A DNA stretch of 40,111 nt, taken from Kitasatospora phosalacinea (lineage in GTDB: Bacteria > Actinomycetota > Actinomycetes > Streptomycetales > Streptomycetaceae). The number at the start of each line of letters is the position of its first letter. Position 1 is the stretch's first letter. Shown in pieces: positions 23,947 through 31,296 of the stretch. Both the position numbers and the translations under genes were made by a program. Under the pieces are notes generated by a model, which ran no database searches, was not told the DNA's origin, and saw only the letters and a program-made list of their open reading frames with translations. The stretch lies in the NCBI RefSeq assembly GCF_000716545.1, contig NZ_JNWZ01000064.1, forward strand, positions 1-40,111, given 5' to 3'.

Positions 23947-24198
23947 TCAGCCGGCGGCGGCGGCCTGCTTCGCGCGCCGCCGCCGGGCGCCCGCCCGGGC
24001 GTCGGCGAGCAGGCCGGACAGCGCCACCAGCAGGCCCAGCGGCATCAGCATCGCCAGCCAGTACGCGAACGACGGCAGCCTGGTCAGGTCGAAGACGTAC
24101 GGCACGAAGACCGCGATGACGGACAGCATGCCGAGGACGAACACGATGCCGCCGACGCGGACCAGGACGTCCCCCGTGCTGCCGGGCCGGTCGTTCAC
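23947..24198 (-). CDS. Small two-TM membrane protein
   Basis: 83-aa protein starting VNDRPGSTGDVLVR; the GTG at 24198 has GAAGGAG 8 nt upstream. Two hydrophobic segments (VGGIVFVLGMLSVIAVFVPYVF and YWLAMLMPLGLLVALSGLLA) are followed by a very basic tail ARAGARRRRAKQ that should stay in the cytoplasm. No family name recognised. Divergent from the esterase gene; shared promoter region 24199-24373. Confidence 0.75.
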   Translation of the reverse strand: MNDRPGSTGDVLVRVGGIVFVLGMLSVIAVFVPYVFDLTRLPSFAYWLAMLMPLGLLVALSGLLADARAGARRRRAKQAAAAG

Positions 24199-24373
24199 TC
24201 TCACCACTCCTTCGCGCGGGTCGTTCCCCCCGATTGTCCCACCGCGCGCCCCCTCCGATCGGCGGGGGCGCGGCGCCGCGCGCTCCGACTGAACGCTCAG
24301 GGTTCCCAGGAATCCCTCAGGCATGCTGATCGGAACGGGAAGCGGGAACGGACGGACGGGGGCGTACGGCGAG

Positions 24374-25507
24374 ATGGGGCTGACCAGTCACAAGGTGCTG
24401 GCGCTGTCGGCACTGCTGTCGGTGCTGGCGGTGGCGGGCACGGTCCGGATCTGGCCCCGGCTGGCCGGGCGCGGCTGGCGGCCGGTGCTGGGCCGGCTCG
24501 GCACCATCGTCGGCACCCAGCTGTCGGTGATCTGCACGCTCGCCCTGCTGGCCAACAACTACTTCGCCTTCTACAGCAGTTGGGGCGACCTGCTGGGCAC
24601 CGGCGAGAACGGCCCGGTGACCGTCCAGGACCAACTGCTGGGCCGCGACCCGGGCGTTCAGCGGCTGTCCACCGAGAGCGTCCGCGACACCGGCGCCACC
24701 GGCCGCGCCCCCGAGCAGGCCGGCCGGCTGGAGAGGGTCCGGCTGCCCGGGGCGTCCACCGGCCTGTCCACCGAGGGCTACGTCTACCTGCCGCCGCAGT
24801 ACTTCCAGCCCGCCTACCGGGACCGGCGCTTCCCGGCGGTGATCGCGATCACCGGCTTCCCCGGGGACGCCAGGAACCTGGTCACCAAGCTCAACTACCC
24901 GTCCGTGCAGCTGAAGCTGGCCGAGCAGGGCCGGGCCAAGCCGGCCGTGCTGGTGCTGATGCGGCCCTCCCCGGCGATGCCCCGGGACACCGAGTGCGAG
25001 GACGTGCCGGGCGGACCGCAGACCGACCGGTACTTCAGCGCCGACGTGCCCGCCGCGCTGCGCGCCTCGTACCGGATCGCGTCCGGGCCCGGCGCGTTCG
25101 GGGTGATCGGGAACTCCACCGGCGGGTACTGCGCGCTGAAGCTGGCGATGCGTCACCCCGACGTGTTCGCCGCCGCGGCCTCGCTGTCCGGCTACTACCG
25201 GGCCGCCGAGGACCCGACCACCGGGGACCTGTTCGGCGGCGACCGGGGGCGCCGCGACCAGGCCGACCTGGAGTGGCGCCTGGCGCACCTGCCCGCCCCG
25301 GCCACCGCGCTGCTGGTCGGCGGCGGCCGGGAGGGCGACGGCGACTACCACGAGCAGACCGAGCGGTTCCGGGCCGCCGCCCGGTCCACCGCGACCAGGG
25401 TCTCGGCGATCACCCTGGACCGCGGCGGGCACAACTTCGCCACCTGGTCCCGGATGCTCCCGGCCGCGCTCGGCTGGCTCGACGGACACCTGGCCGACCC
25501 CTCCTGA
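24374..25507 (+). CDS. Membrane-anchored esterase (esterase D/antigen-85-like alpha/beta hydrolase)
   Basis: 377-aa protein. Two N-terminal TM segments (VLALSALLSVLAVAGTV, about 8-24, and LSVICTLALLANNYFAF, about 50-66) anchor an extracytoplasmic alpha/beta hydrolase. Visible: EGYVYLPPQYF, FPAVIAITGFPGDARN, nucleophile elbow GNSTGG (Ser248), a likely catalytic acid in the following loops, and His in GGHNFATW near the C-terminus. Resembles mycolyltransferase/putative esterase (PF00756) proteins that act on ester-linked substrates outside the membrane. Start uncertain: ATG at 24374 or ATG at 24323 (17 residues longer); no strong ribosome site. Substrate unknown. Confidence 0.87.
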   Translation: MGLTSHKVLALSALLSVLAVAGTVRIWPRLAGRGWRPVLGRLGTIVGTQLSVICTLALLANNYFAFYSSWGDLLGTGENGPVTVQDQLLGRDPGVQRLSTESVRDTGATGRAPEQAGRLERVRLPGASTGLSTEGYVYLPPQYFQPAYRDRRFPAVIAITGFPGDARNLVTKLNYPSVQLKLAEQGRAKPAVLVLMRPSPAMPRDTECEDVPGGPQTDRYFSADVPAALRASYRIASGPGAFGVIGNSTGGYCALKLAMRHPDVFAAAASLSGYYRAAEDPTTGDLFGGDRGRRDQADLEWRLAHLPAPATALLVGGGREGDGDYHEQTERFRAAARSTATRVSAITLDRGGHNFATWSRMLPAALGWLDGHLADPS

Positions 25508-25830
25508 CCGGCCGTGCGTCACAGCGCGCAACTCCCCGCGCGCAAGGAGTTTCGACCCGCACCACCCCCGGGTATGCAGCCATCGCGCGGGCGGGCCTGA
25601 CGACGGTCCACGAACGCCCGCCCGTCACCGATCGGGGGTGTGAGCCAGTGGACGGCGCAGCAGGCGCGAGGCACGGCCACGCCCCGGTCCGGATTCCCTT
25701 CGCCGTTCCGGTGAACGCTGAGGGATCATTGCTCCACTGAGCGAAACCGGCCGCCCGTTCCGGGCGCCCGTCCGCACATCCACCCGCGGCCCGACGCGGC
25801 CGCACGCACCCATACCGAGGACTGTTCGAG
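25508..25830. other. Gene-free region with two mutually exclusive hairpins
   Basis: Just after the esterase stop, GCGCGC (25524-25529) can pair with 25538-25543, while AACTCC (25530-25535) can pair with GGAGTT (25546-25551); the two stems interlock. Further on lies GAACGCTGAGGG (about 25712), similar to GAACGCTCAGGG upstream of the esterase (about 24292). No coding frame is convincing. Confidence 0.45.
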
Positions 25831-26214
25831 ATGCCCACCGGCCAGGTCAAGTGGTTCAACGAGACGAAGGGCTACGGCTTCCTGTCGCGCGACGACGGCG
25901 GCGAGGTCTTCGTCCACACCAAGGCGCTGCCCGCGGGCGTCACCACGCTGAGGCCGGGCCAGCGGGTCGAGTTCGGCATCGCCGCGGGCCACCGCGGCGA
26001 CCAGGCGATGAGCGTCCAACTGCTGGACGCGCTGCCCTCGGTGGCCGCCGCCCAGCGCAAGAGCGCCGACGACATGGCCCCGATCGTCCAGGACTTGATC
26101 ACCAAGCTGGACAGCGTGCTGCCCGGCCTGCAGCGCGGCCGCTACCCGAGCAAGCCGGAGGGCCAGAAGATCGCCATGGTGCTGCGCGCCATCGCGGACC
26201 AGTTCGACGTCTGA
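25831..26214 (+). CDS. Cold-shock-domain protein with C-terminal extension
   Basis: 127-aa protein. Residues 1-67 are a cold-shock OB fold with RNP1 KGYGFLS (about 13-19) and RNP2 VFVHT (about 27-31). Residues 68-127 form a separate helical region (QDLITKLDSVLPGLQRGRYPSKPEGQKIAMVLRAIADQFDV) found on the longer Csp homologues of actinobacteria. Binds single-stranded RNA/DNA through the first domain; the role of the second is unknown. It differs from the 68-aa paralogue at 3511. No typical Shine-Dalgarno (upstream GAGGACTGTTCGAG). Convergent with mqnD, separated by a small hairpin (26224-26244). Confidence 0.94.
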   Translation: MPTGQVKWFNETKGYGFLSRDDGGEVFVHTKALPAGVTTLRPGQRVEFGIAAGHRGDQAMSVQLLDALPSVAAAQRKSADDMAPIVQDLITKLDSVLPGLQRGRYPSKPEGQKIAMVLRAIADQFDV

Positions 26215-26223
26215 TCCGCCGGT

Positions 26224-26244
26224 CCCCTGGTCCCCGGTCAGGGG
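26224..26244. terminator. Small hairpin between convergent genes
   Basis: CCCCTG (26224-26229) pairs with CAGGGG (26239-26244) across a 9-nt loop. It overlaps the mqnD stop and follows the csp stop by 9 nt. Weak candidate bidirectional terminator. Confidence 0.35.
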
Positions 26245-27089
26245 AAGGCCAGCGCGCCCGGGTCGACGGCGGGGACGAGCCCCTGCTCGGCGGCCCGGGT
26301 GAGCAGGCCGCGGACCGCCGCGTAGCCCTCCTCGCCGAGGTCCGCGGTGAACTCGTTGACGTACAGCCCGATGTGCTGGTCCGCGACGGCCGGGTCCATC
26401 TCCTGGGCGTGCGCCAGCACGTACTCCCGGGAGGCCGCCGGGTCCGCCCAGGCCGCGCGCACCGACTGCCGCACGGTGTCGGCCAGTTCGCGCAGCCGCT
26501 CGGTGCCCAGCGAGCGCCGGGCCACGATCGCGCCCAGCGGGATCGGCAGCCCGGTGGCCGCCTCCCACGCCTCGCCCATGTCGGCCAGGCAGTGCAGCCC
26601 GTACTGCCGGTACGTGAAGCGGGCCTCGTGGATCACCAGCCCGGCGTCCACCTCGCCCGCCCGGACGGCCGGCATGATCTCGTGGAACGGCAGCACCACG
26701 ATCTCGCCGAACCCGCCCGGCACCGCCCGCGCCGCCCACAGCCGGAACAGCAGGTACGCCGTCGAGCGCTCGCTGGGCACCGCCACCCGCCGCCCGGCCA
26801 GCGCCGCCGCCTCCAGCGGCCCGGCCGTCAGCACCAGCGGCCCGCAGCCCCGGCCCAGCGCCCCGCCGCACGGCAGCAGCGCGTACTCGTCCAGCACCCA
26901 GGGCAGCTGCCCGTAGGAGATCTTCAGGACGTCCAGCTCGCCGCGCTCGGCCAGCCCGTTGGTGACGTCGATGTCCGCGAACCTGACCTCGGGCGCGCCG
27001 GCGCCCGGCACCAGGCCGTGCGCCCAGGCGTGGAAGACGAAGGTGTCGTTCGGGCAGGGCGAGTACGCGACGCTGAGCGGCTCGGCCAT
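26238..27089 (-). CDS. mqnD: 1,4-dihydroxy-6-naphthoate synthase (futalosine pathway)
   Basis: 283-aa MqnA/MqnD family enzyme that converts cyclic dehypoxanthine futalosine to 1,4-dihydroxy-6-naphthoate in menaquinone synthesis. Visible: LSVAYSPCPNDTFVFHAWAHG at the N-terminus (the SPCPNDTF signature separates MqnD from MqnA), FADIDVTNGLAERGELDVLKISYG, LPCGGALGRGCGPLVL, VAVPSERSTAYLLFRL, and VDAGLVIHEARFTY with a His expected in catalysis. ATG at 27089 has GGAGG 6 nt upstream, within the 3' end of mqnB. Only 1 nt separates it from the mqnB stop, so the two are translationally linked in an operon with the DUF2771 gene. Confidence 0.96.
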   Translation of the reverse strand: MAEPLSVAYSPCPNDTFVFHAWAHGLVPGAGAPEVRFADIDVTNGLAERGELDVLKISYGQLPWVLDEYALLPCGGALGRGCGPLVLTAGPLEAAALAGRRVAVPSERSTAYLLFRLWAARAVPGGFGEIVVLPFHEIMPAVRAGEVDAGLVIHEARFTYRQYGLHCLADMGEAWEAATGLPIPLGAIVARRSLGTERLRELADTVRQSVRAAWADPAASREYVLAHAQEMDPAVADQHIGLYVNEFTADLGEEGYAAVRGLLTRAAEQGLVPAVDPGALAFP

Positions 27090-27090
27090 C

Positions 27091-27771
27091 TCAGACCTCC
27101 TGGAGCAGACGTGGCACCGGCGGCAGCGCCGCGAAGGCCCCCTCCAGGGCCGCCAGCGCCTCGCCGATCCGCCAGGCCGCGCGGTCGCGCGGCCCGACGG
27201 CATTGGACACGGCCCGCAGCTCCCCGGCCGCGAGCCCGCAGCGGGCGGCCGCCTCGGCCACCCCGAAACCCTCCATCGCCTCGGCCAGCGCCCGCGGGTG
27301 ACGCCTCCTCAGCACCTCGGCGCGCCCCGCCGAACCGGTCACCGTGGACACCGTCAGCACCTCGCCGACCGCCCCGCCGCAGGCCACCGCGAGGGTCTTC
27401 ACCAGCGCGGGCGGCACCGGGTGCCGCACGGTGCCGAAGCCCAGCTCGGTGACGTCCGCGAAGCCGTCCGGCGTCTCGGCGCCCAGGTCGGCCGCCACCA
27501 CGGCGTCCGCCACCACCAGCGAGCCGACCGGCGCGCCGGGCGCGAAACCGCCTCCGATGCCCGCCGACAGCACCAGCCGGTACCGGCCGCGGGCCAGCGC
27601 CGCCGCCGTCCCCGCCGCCGCGGCCGCCGGGCCGACCCCGGCCGCCAGCACCTCGGCCCCCGAGTCCGGGCCCAGCCCGCGCCGCACCGCCTCGGCCTCC
27701 GCCGCCACGGCGACGACGACGAGCAGCCCGGCCGCGGGGCCGGGCTGCTCGTCGGTGCGCTCAGCGGTCAT
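27091..27771 (-). CDS. mqnB: Futalosine hydrolase
   Basis: 226-aa nucleoside-phosphorylase fold enzyme that removes hypoxanthine from futalosine to give dehypoxanthine futalosine. Visible: LLVVVAVAAEAEAVRRGL, ALARGRYRLVLSAGIGGGF, GSLVVADAVVAADLG, LTVSTVTGSAGRAEVLRRRHPRALAEAMEGFGVAEAA (the MEGF/ME signature that binds the sugar) and RAVSNAVGPRDRAAWRI. Length is normal. Start ATG at 27771, 12 nt downstream of the DUF2771 stop, with no clear ribosome site. A perfect 13-bp inverted repeat lies within the first codons (27721-27750). Works directly with MqnD encoded after it. Confidence 0.96.
   Translation of the reverse strand: MTAERTDEQPGPAAGLLVVVAVAAEAEAVRRGLGPDSGAEVLAAGVGPAAAAAGTAAALARGRYRLVLSAGIGGGFAPGAPVGSLVVADAVVAADLGAETPDGFADVTELGFGTVRHPVPPALVKTLAVACGGAVGEVLTVSTVTGSAGRAEVLRRRHPRALAEAMEGFGVAEAAARCGLAAGELRAVSNAVGPRDRAAWRIGEALAALEGAFAALPPVPRLLQEV
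27721..27750 (-). repeat. Perfect 13-bp hairpin inside the mqnB 5' coding region
   Basis: GAGCAGCCCGGCC (27721-27733), 4-nt loop, then its exact complement (27738-27750). It spans codons for about residues 8-17 of MqnB. Its stability and position near the start codon could limit translation or stop transcripts between DUF2771 and mqnB. Confidence 0.8.
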
Positions 27772-27783
27772 CGACCGGCGGCG

Positions 27784-28311
27784 TCAGCTGGCCTGGTTCT
27801 TCAGGTCGAAGAACCAGACCGCGTAGAGGTCCTTGGAGGCCGGGTCCTGCGAGACGACGGTCACCGAGGTGATGTCGCCGGCGGACATCAGACCGGCCGC
27901 GGACTTCGAGCCGGAGTACGTCACGCCCTTGGCGTTGCTGATGATCGAGGCGCGGGAGCCGCTGCTGCTGCCGCCGTCGGTCATGGCGTACCAGCCCTTG
28001 TCGGCCAGCTCCTTCGGCACGCCGACGCCGATCCGGTCGCTGGAGCGGACGTCCAGGGTCGGGAGCTGCTTGGCCTCGCTGGCCTTCTGGGCGCGCTCGG
28101 CGCAGGCGTTGATGTAGTCGCTGTCGAGCGGCTTGCCGTCGTTGTAGCAGAAGGGGGCCGCGGTGGTGGTGGAGGTGCCGACCACCATCGTCGCCACGTT
28201 CTCGCGGGGCTTGCCGGCGTCGTGTGCCCAGTAGATACCGGTACCGAGGGAGGCGGCGCCGACGACGACGACGCCGGCGATACCGGCGATGGCACGGGTG
28301 CTGAGGCTCAT
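27784..28311 (-). CDS. DUF2771 family protein
   Basis: 175-aa exported or membrane-anchored protein. The N-terminal hydrophobic stretch AIAGIAGVVVVGAASLGTGIYW (about 7-28) is an uncleaved anchor or signal. The outer domain contains AAPFCYNDGKPLDSDYINACAERAQ (a pair of cysteines that can form a disulfide), LDVRSSDRIGVGVPKELADKGWYAMTDGG and a final VVSQDPASKDLYAVWFFDLKNQAS. These segments are typical of the actinobacterial DUF2771 family, whose function is unknown. ATG at 28311 is preferred to a TTG at 28317. First gene of the operon DUF2771-mqnB-mqnD; the link to menaquinone may be positional only. Confidence 0.85.
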   Translation of the reverse strand: MSLSTRAIAGIAGVVVVGAASLGTGIYWAHDAGKPRENVATMVVGTSTTTAAPFCYNDGKPLDSDYINACAERAQKASEAKQLPTLDVRSSDRIGVGVPKELADKGWYAMTDGGSSSGSRASIISNAKGVTYSGSKSAAGLMSAGDITSVTVVSQDPASKDLYAVWFFDLKNQAS

Positions 28312-28418
28312 GCGCAAGAGGCTACTCGCCTTCCGTGATCACACGACGCCGGGGTGCCCGAGTCGCCCGAGGTTACGCCGTGCGCGGACACGCCGCGGCC
28401 CGCCGCCCGGCCCGCGGC

Positions 28419-29918
28419 TCAGGCCACCCGGGCCCGGGCCGCCGACCTGCGCGGCCCGATCCGCAGCAGCGAGTGCAGCGTCCACAGCAGCATCACCGTC
28501 ATCACCCCCGCCGCCACGGTCAGCCCCAGCACCGCGTTCAGCGGCAGCGCGATGCCCACCGCGCCGCCCGCCACCCAGCTCAGCTGGAGCGCCGTCTCCG
28601 ACCGGGCGAACGCCGAGGTCCGCACCGCCTCCGGCACGTCCCGCTGGATCAGCGCGTCCAGCGCCAGCTTGCCCAGCGACGCCGACATCCCCGCGACGCC
28701 CGCCACCACCGTCACCGTCACCACCCCGTACCAGAGCGCCGCCGCGCCCGCCGCGACCGTCGCCAGCGCCAGCACCGCCGTCACCGTCACCTCCGACCCG
28801 CGGGTGCGCAGCCACGACCCCAGCGCCGAGCCCAGCGCGTTGCCCAGGCCCGCCGCCGCCGCGACCAGGCCCAGCGCCACCGTCCCCTGCAGGCCGCCCG
28901 GAGGGTCCCGGCGGATCAGGAACGCCAGGAACATCACCAGGAACCCGACCAGCCAGCGCAGCGCCGCCACCCCGCGCAGCGCCATCACCACCGACGGCCC
29001 GACCGCCCGCAGCACCCCCTTGGGGCGCGGCTCCTGCGGTTCGGCGTGCAGCTCCGCCCGCTGCTCGCCCTTCGCCGAGTCCACCTGGCGCGGCAGGTGG
29101 AAGGCCATCAGCGTCCCGATCACGAACACCACGAACGCGCCCCGCAACGGCCACCCCGGGCCGAGCAGGTGCAGCAGGCCGCCCACCCCGCCCGCCACCA
29201 GCGTGGTCAGCAGACCCGCCAGCGTCACCCGCGAGTTCGCCTTCACCAGCGACAACTGGGCGGGCAGCAGCCGGGGCACCACCACGCTGCGCACCACCCC
29301 GTACGCCTTCGACGCCACCAGCACGCCCAGCGCCTCCGGGTACAGCGCCAGGCCGCCGCCGGTCACCGCCGCCGCCATCACCCAGGCCAGCACCGCCCGC
29401 GCCAGCATCGACATCGCCATCGCCGAGCGGCGGCCGTTGGGCAGCCGGTCCAGCAGCGGGCCGATCACCGGGGCGAGCAGCGCGAACGGCGCCATCGTGA
29501 TCAGCAGGTAGAGCGCGACCCGGCCGCGGGCCTCGCCGGTCGGCACCGAGAAGAAGATGGTGGACGCCAGCGCCACCGTGATCAGCATGTCGCCGAAGGA
29601 GTTCAGCGCGTGCAGCTCGATCAGCTTCGCCAGGCCCGATTCGCCCGCGCCCTCCGCCGACGTCGCCCGCCGGATCCGCCGGCCCGTCCCGTGCACCACC
29701 CGGCCGGTGCGCACCCCCACCGCCGACGCGCCGCGCGCCCAGAAGCCGCGGGCCTTCACCGTCGGCCGCCCCTCCTCCTGACGGGCCGTCGGGCGCGCGT
29801 CACCCGCCTCCGGCTCACCGGGGGCCACAGGGTGCTGCCGCGACACGGCCGACGCCCCCGAACTGCCTTCGGACTGCCCGGGACGCGGTCCGTGCTGCGG
29901 CGGTTTCTCCTCCGCCAC
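28419..29918 (-). CDS. MFS transporter
   Basis: 499-aa major facilitator. A long hydrophilic N-terminus (about 90 residues, KARGFWARGASAVGVRTGRVVHGTGRRIRRATSAEG...) precedes about 12 TM helices. The first, FGDMLITVALASTIFFSV, is followed by the inter-helix motif GPLLDRLPNGRR (MFS motif A-like) and, after a central cytoplasmic loop (SAKGEQRAELHAEPQEPRPKG), a second six-helix half. Substrate not inferable. Start uncertain: GTG at 29918 is favoured since CAGGAT ends 6 nt before it (leaderless type); a GTG at 29942 would add 8 residues. It lies 107 nt upstream of DUF2771 and could be part of the same transcription unit. Confidence 0.9.
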   Translation of the reverse strand: MAEEKPPQHGPRPGQSEGSSGASAVSRQHPVAPGEPEAGDARPTARQEEGRPTVKARGFWARGASAVGVRTGRVVHGTGRRIRRATSAEGAGESGLAKLIELHALNSFGDMLITVALASTIFFSVPTGEARGRVALYLLITMAPFALLAPVIGPLLDRLPNGRRSAMAMSMLARAVLAWVMAAAVTGGGLALYPEALGVLVASKAYGVVRSVVVPRLLPAQLSLVKANSRVTLAGLLTTLVAGGVGGLLHLLGPGWPLRGAFVVFVIGTLMAFHLPRQVDSAKGEQRAELHAEPQEPRPKGVLRAVGPSVVMALRGVAALRWLVGFLVMFLAFLIRRDPPGGLQGTVALGLVAAAAGLGNALGSALGSWLRTRGSEVTVTAVLALATVAAGAAALWYGVVTVTVVAGVAGMSASLGKLALDALIQRDVPEAVRTSAFARSETALQLSWVAGGAVGIALPLNAVLGLTVAAGVMTVMLLWTLHSLLRIGPRRSAARARVA

Positions 29919-30236
29919 ACACCCATCCTGCCCGAGAATCACAGACCTAACGAGTGATTGTCCGGGCGTCGGCGCGCCCGTCCCCGCGGCCCGGACTGTG
30001 CTGTACCGCCGACCGGCGGGTAGCCTGCACTACGCGCGTGCCCGGCTTCCCGCAGGGGGGTGGCCGACCTGGGCGGCGCGGCCCGGCCCCGGAGCGGCCC
30101 CGGGTCTAGCAGAATGGATCGGCCCCGTGCTCGCGGGGGCCGCCCCGGAGACGTGGCAGCGGCAGCCGGCGTGAGCCCGCCCGCCGGGCACCGCCGCGAG
30201 GCCGCAGGATGACAGGACTGGGAGAGAACCGACGCC
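29919..30236. other. Gene-free divergent region (MFS / DUF3027)
   Basis: Upstream sequences of two divergent genes. Contains a GC hairpin GGCCCC-N8-GGGGCC near 30120-30145 and the A/G-rich ribosome site GGGAGAG for the gene at 30237. No small coding frame convinced me. Confidence 0.5.
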
Positions 30237-31124
30237 GTGAGTGCTGCGATGCGAAGCCGTACCCCTGACCGGCTCTGTGCAGAGGCCGTCGACCTCGCCC
30301 GCCAGGCAGTGGTGGACAGCGTCGGAGAGGCCGTCGTCGGCCCCCACGTGAAGGCGGGCGCGGACGCCGAGCGCGTCGTCACCCACACCTTCGAATGCCT
30401 CGACCCGGCGTACCGGGGCTGGCACTGGGCGGTCACCGTCGCCCGCGCCCCGCGCGCCAAGAACGTCACCCTGGACGAGGTCGCCCTGCTCCCCGGCGAG
30501 GGCGCCGTCCTCGCCCCGCAGTGGGTGCCGTGGAGCGAGCGCCTGCGCCCCGGCGACCTCGGCCCCGGCGACCTGCTGCCCACCGGCGCCGACGACCTGC
30601 GCCTGGAGCCCGGCTGGACCGGCGAGGACGAGCCCGCCCCCAACTCGGCGCTCGTCGAGGCCGCCGAGGCCGAGGCCCCGCCCGCCGACATCCAGCCGGT
30701 GCCCGCCCGCGCCAAGATCAGCGCGATCGCGGAGGAGCTCGGCCTGGTCCGCCCCCGGGTGCTCTCCCGGCACGGCCTGCACCAGGCCGCCGAACGCTGG
30801 GAGACCGCGTACGGCCCGCAGACCCCGATGGCGCAGTCCGCCCCCGCCTCCTGCAACACCTGCGGCTTCCTGATCCCGATCGGCGGCTCGCTCGGGCAGG
30901 CGTTCGGCGTCTGCGGCAACGAGTTCGGCCCCGCCGACGGCCAGGTCGTCTCGCTCGCCTACGGCTGCGGCGCGCACTCCGAGGCCGCCGTCCTCCCGGC
31001 CCCGCCCGTCCCCAGCGAACTCATCCTCGACGAGACCGTCGTGGAACCCCTCCCGCTCCACCCCGACCGCACCTCCGGCTCCGTCGAGCCCGACGCCCCG
31101 GCCGAGGAACTCGGCCACGCGTAA
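30237..31124 (+). CDS. DUF3027 family protein
   Basis: 295-aa soluble protein. The N-terminal half has CAEAVDLARQAVVDSVGEAVVGPHVKAGADAERVVTHTFECLDPAYRGWHWAVTVARAPRAKNVTLDEVALLPG, then APQWVPWSERLRPGDLGPGDLLP, the hallmark of DUF3027. The second half has LSRHGLHQAAERWETAYGPQTPMAQSAPASCNTCGFLIPIGGSLGQAFGVCGNEFGPADGQVVSLAYGCGAHSEA: four cysteines (CNTC, VCGNE, GCGAHSE) and a His that could bind zinc. Function unknown. GTG at 30237 follows GGGAGAG by about 10 nt. Followed by a strong terminator (31151-31202), so monocistronic. Confidence 0.92.
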   Translation: MSAAMRSRTPDRLCAEAVDLARQAVVDSVGEAVVGPHVKAGADAERVVTHTFECLDPAYRGWHWAVTVARAPRAKNVTLDEVALLPGEGAVLAPQWVPWSERLRPGDLGPGDLLPTGADDLRLEPGWTGEDEPAPNSALVEAAEAEAPPADIQPVPARAKISAIAEELGLVRPRVLSRHGLHQAAERWETAYGPQTPMAQSAPASCNTCGFLIPIGGSLGQAFGVCGNEFGPADGQVVSLAYGCGAHSEAAVLPAPPVPSELILDETVVEPLPLHPDRTSGSVEPDAPAEELGHA

Positions 31125-31150
31125 GCGCCGCGCTCCGGCGGGTGCGCGGA

Positions 31151-31202
31151 CAGCAGGACCGCGAACGGGCGGCGAGTCGCCGCCCGCCCCGCGGTCCTGC
31201 TG
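31151..31202 (+). terminator. Two-tier terminator after DUF3027
   Basis: An outer perfect 13-bp stem (31151-31163 with 31190-31202) and an inner 8-bp stem (31166-31173 with 31179-31186), 26 nt after the stop. No long T-tract, as usual for this genome. Confidence 0.85.
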
Positions 31203-31296
31203 ACGTGCGTCCGCGCTCCGCGCGGCCCCCCGCACCCCCGTCGCGCGCCCCGGTCGCCGTCCATCGTGTACGGGGCCGTCGGAGACCCCTGGCAGA

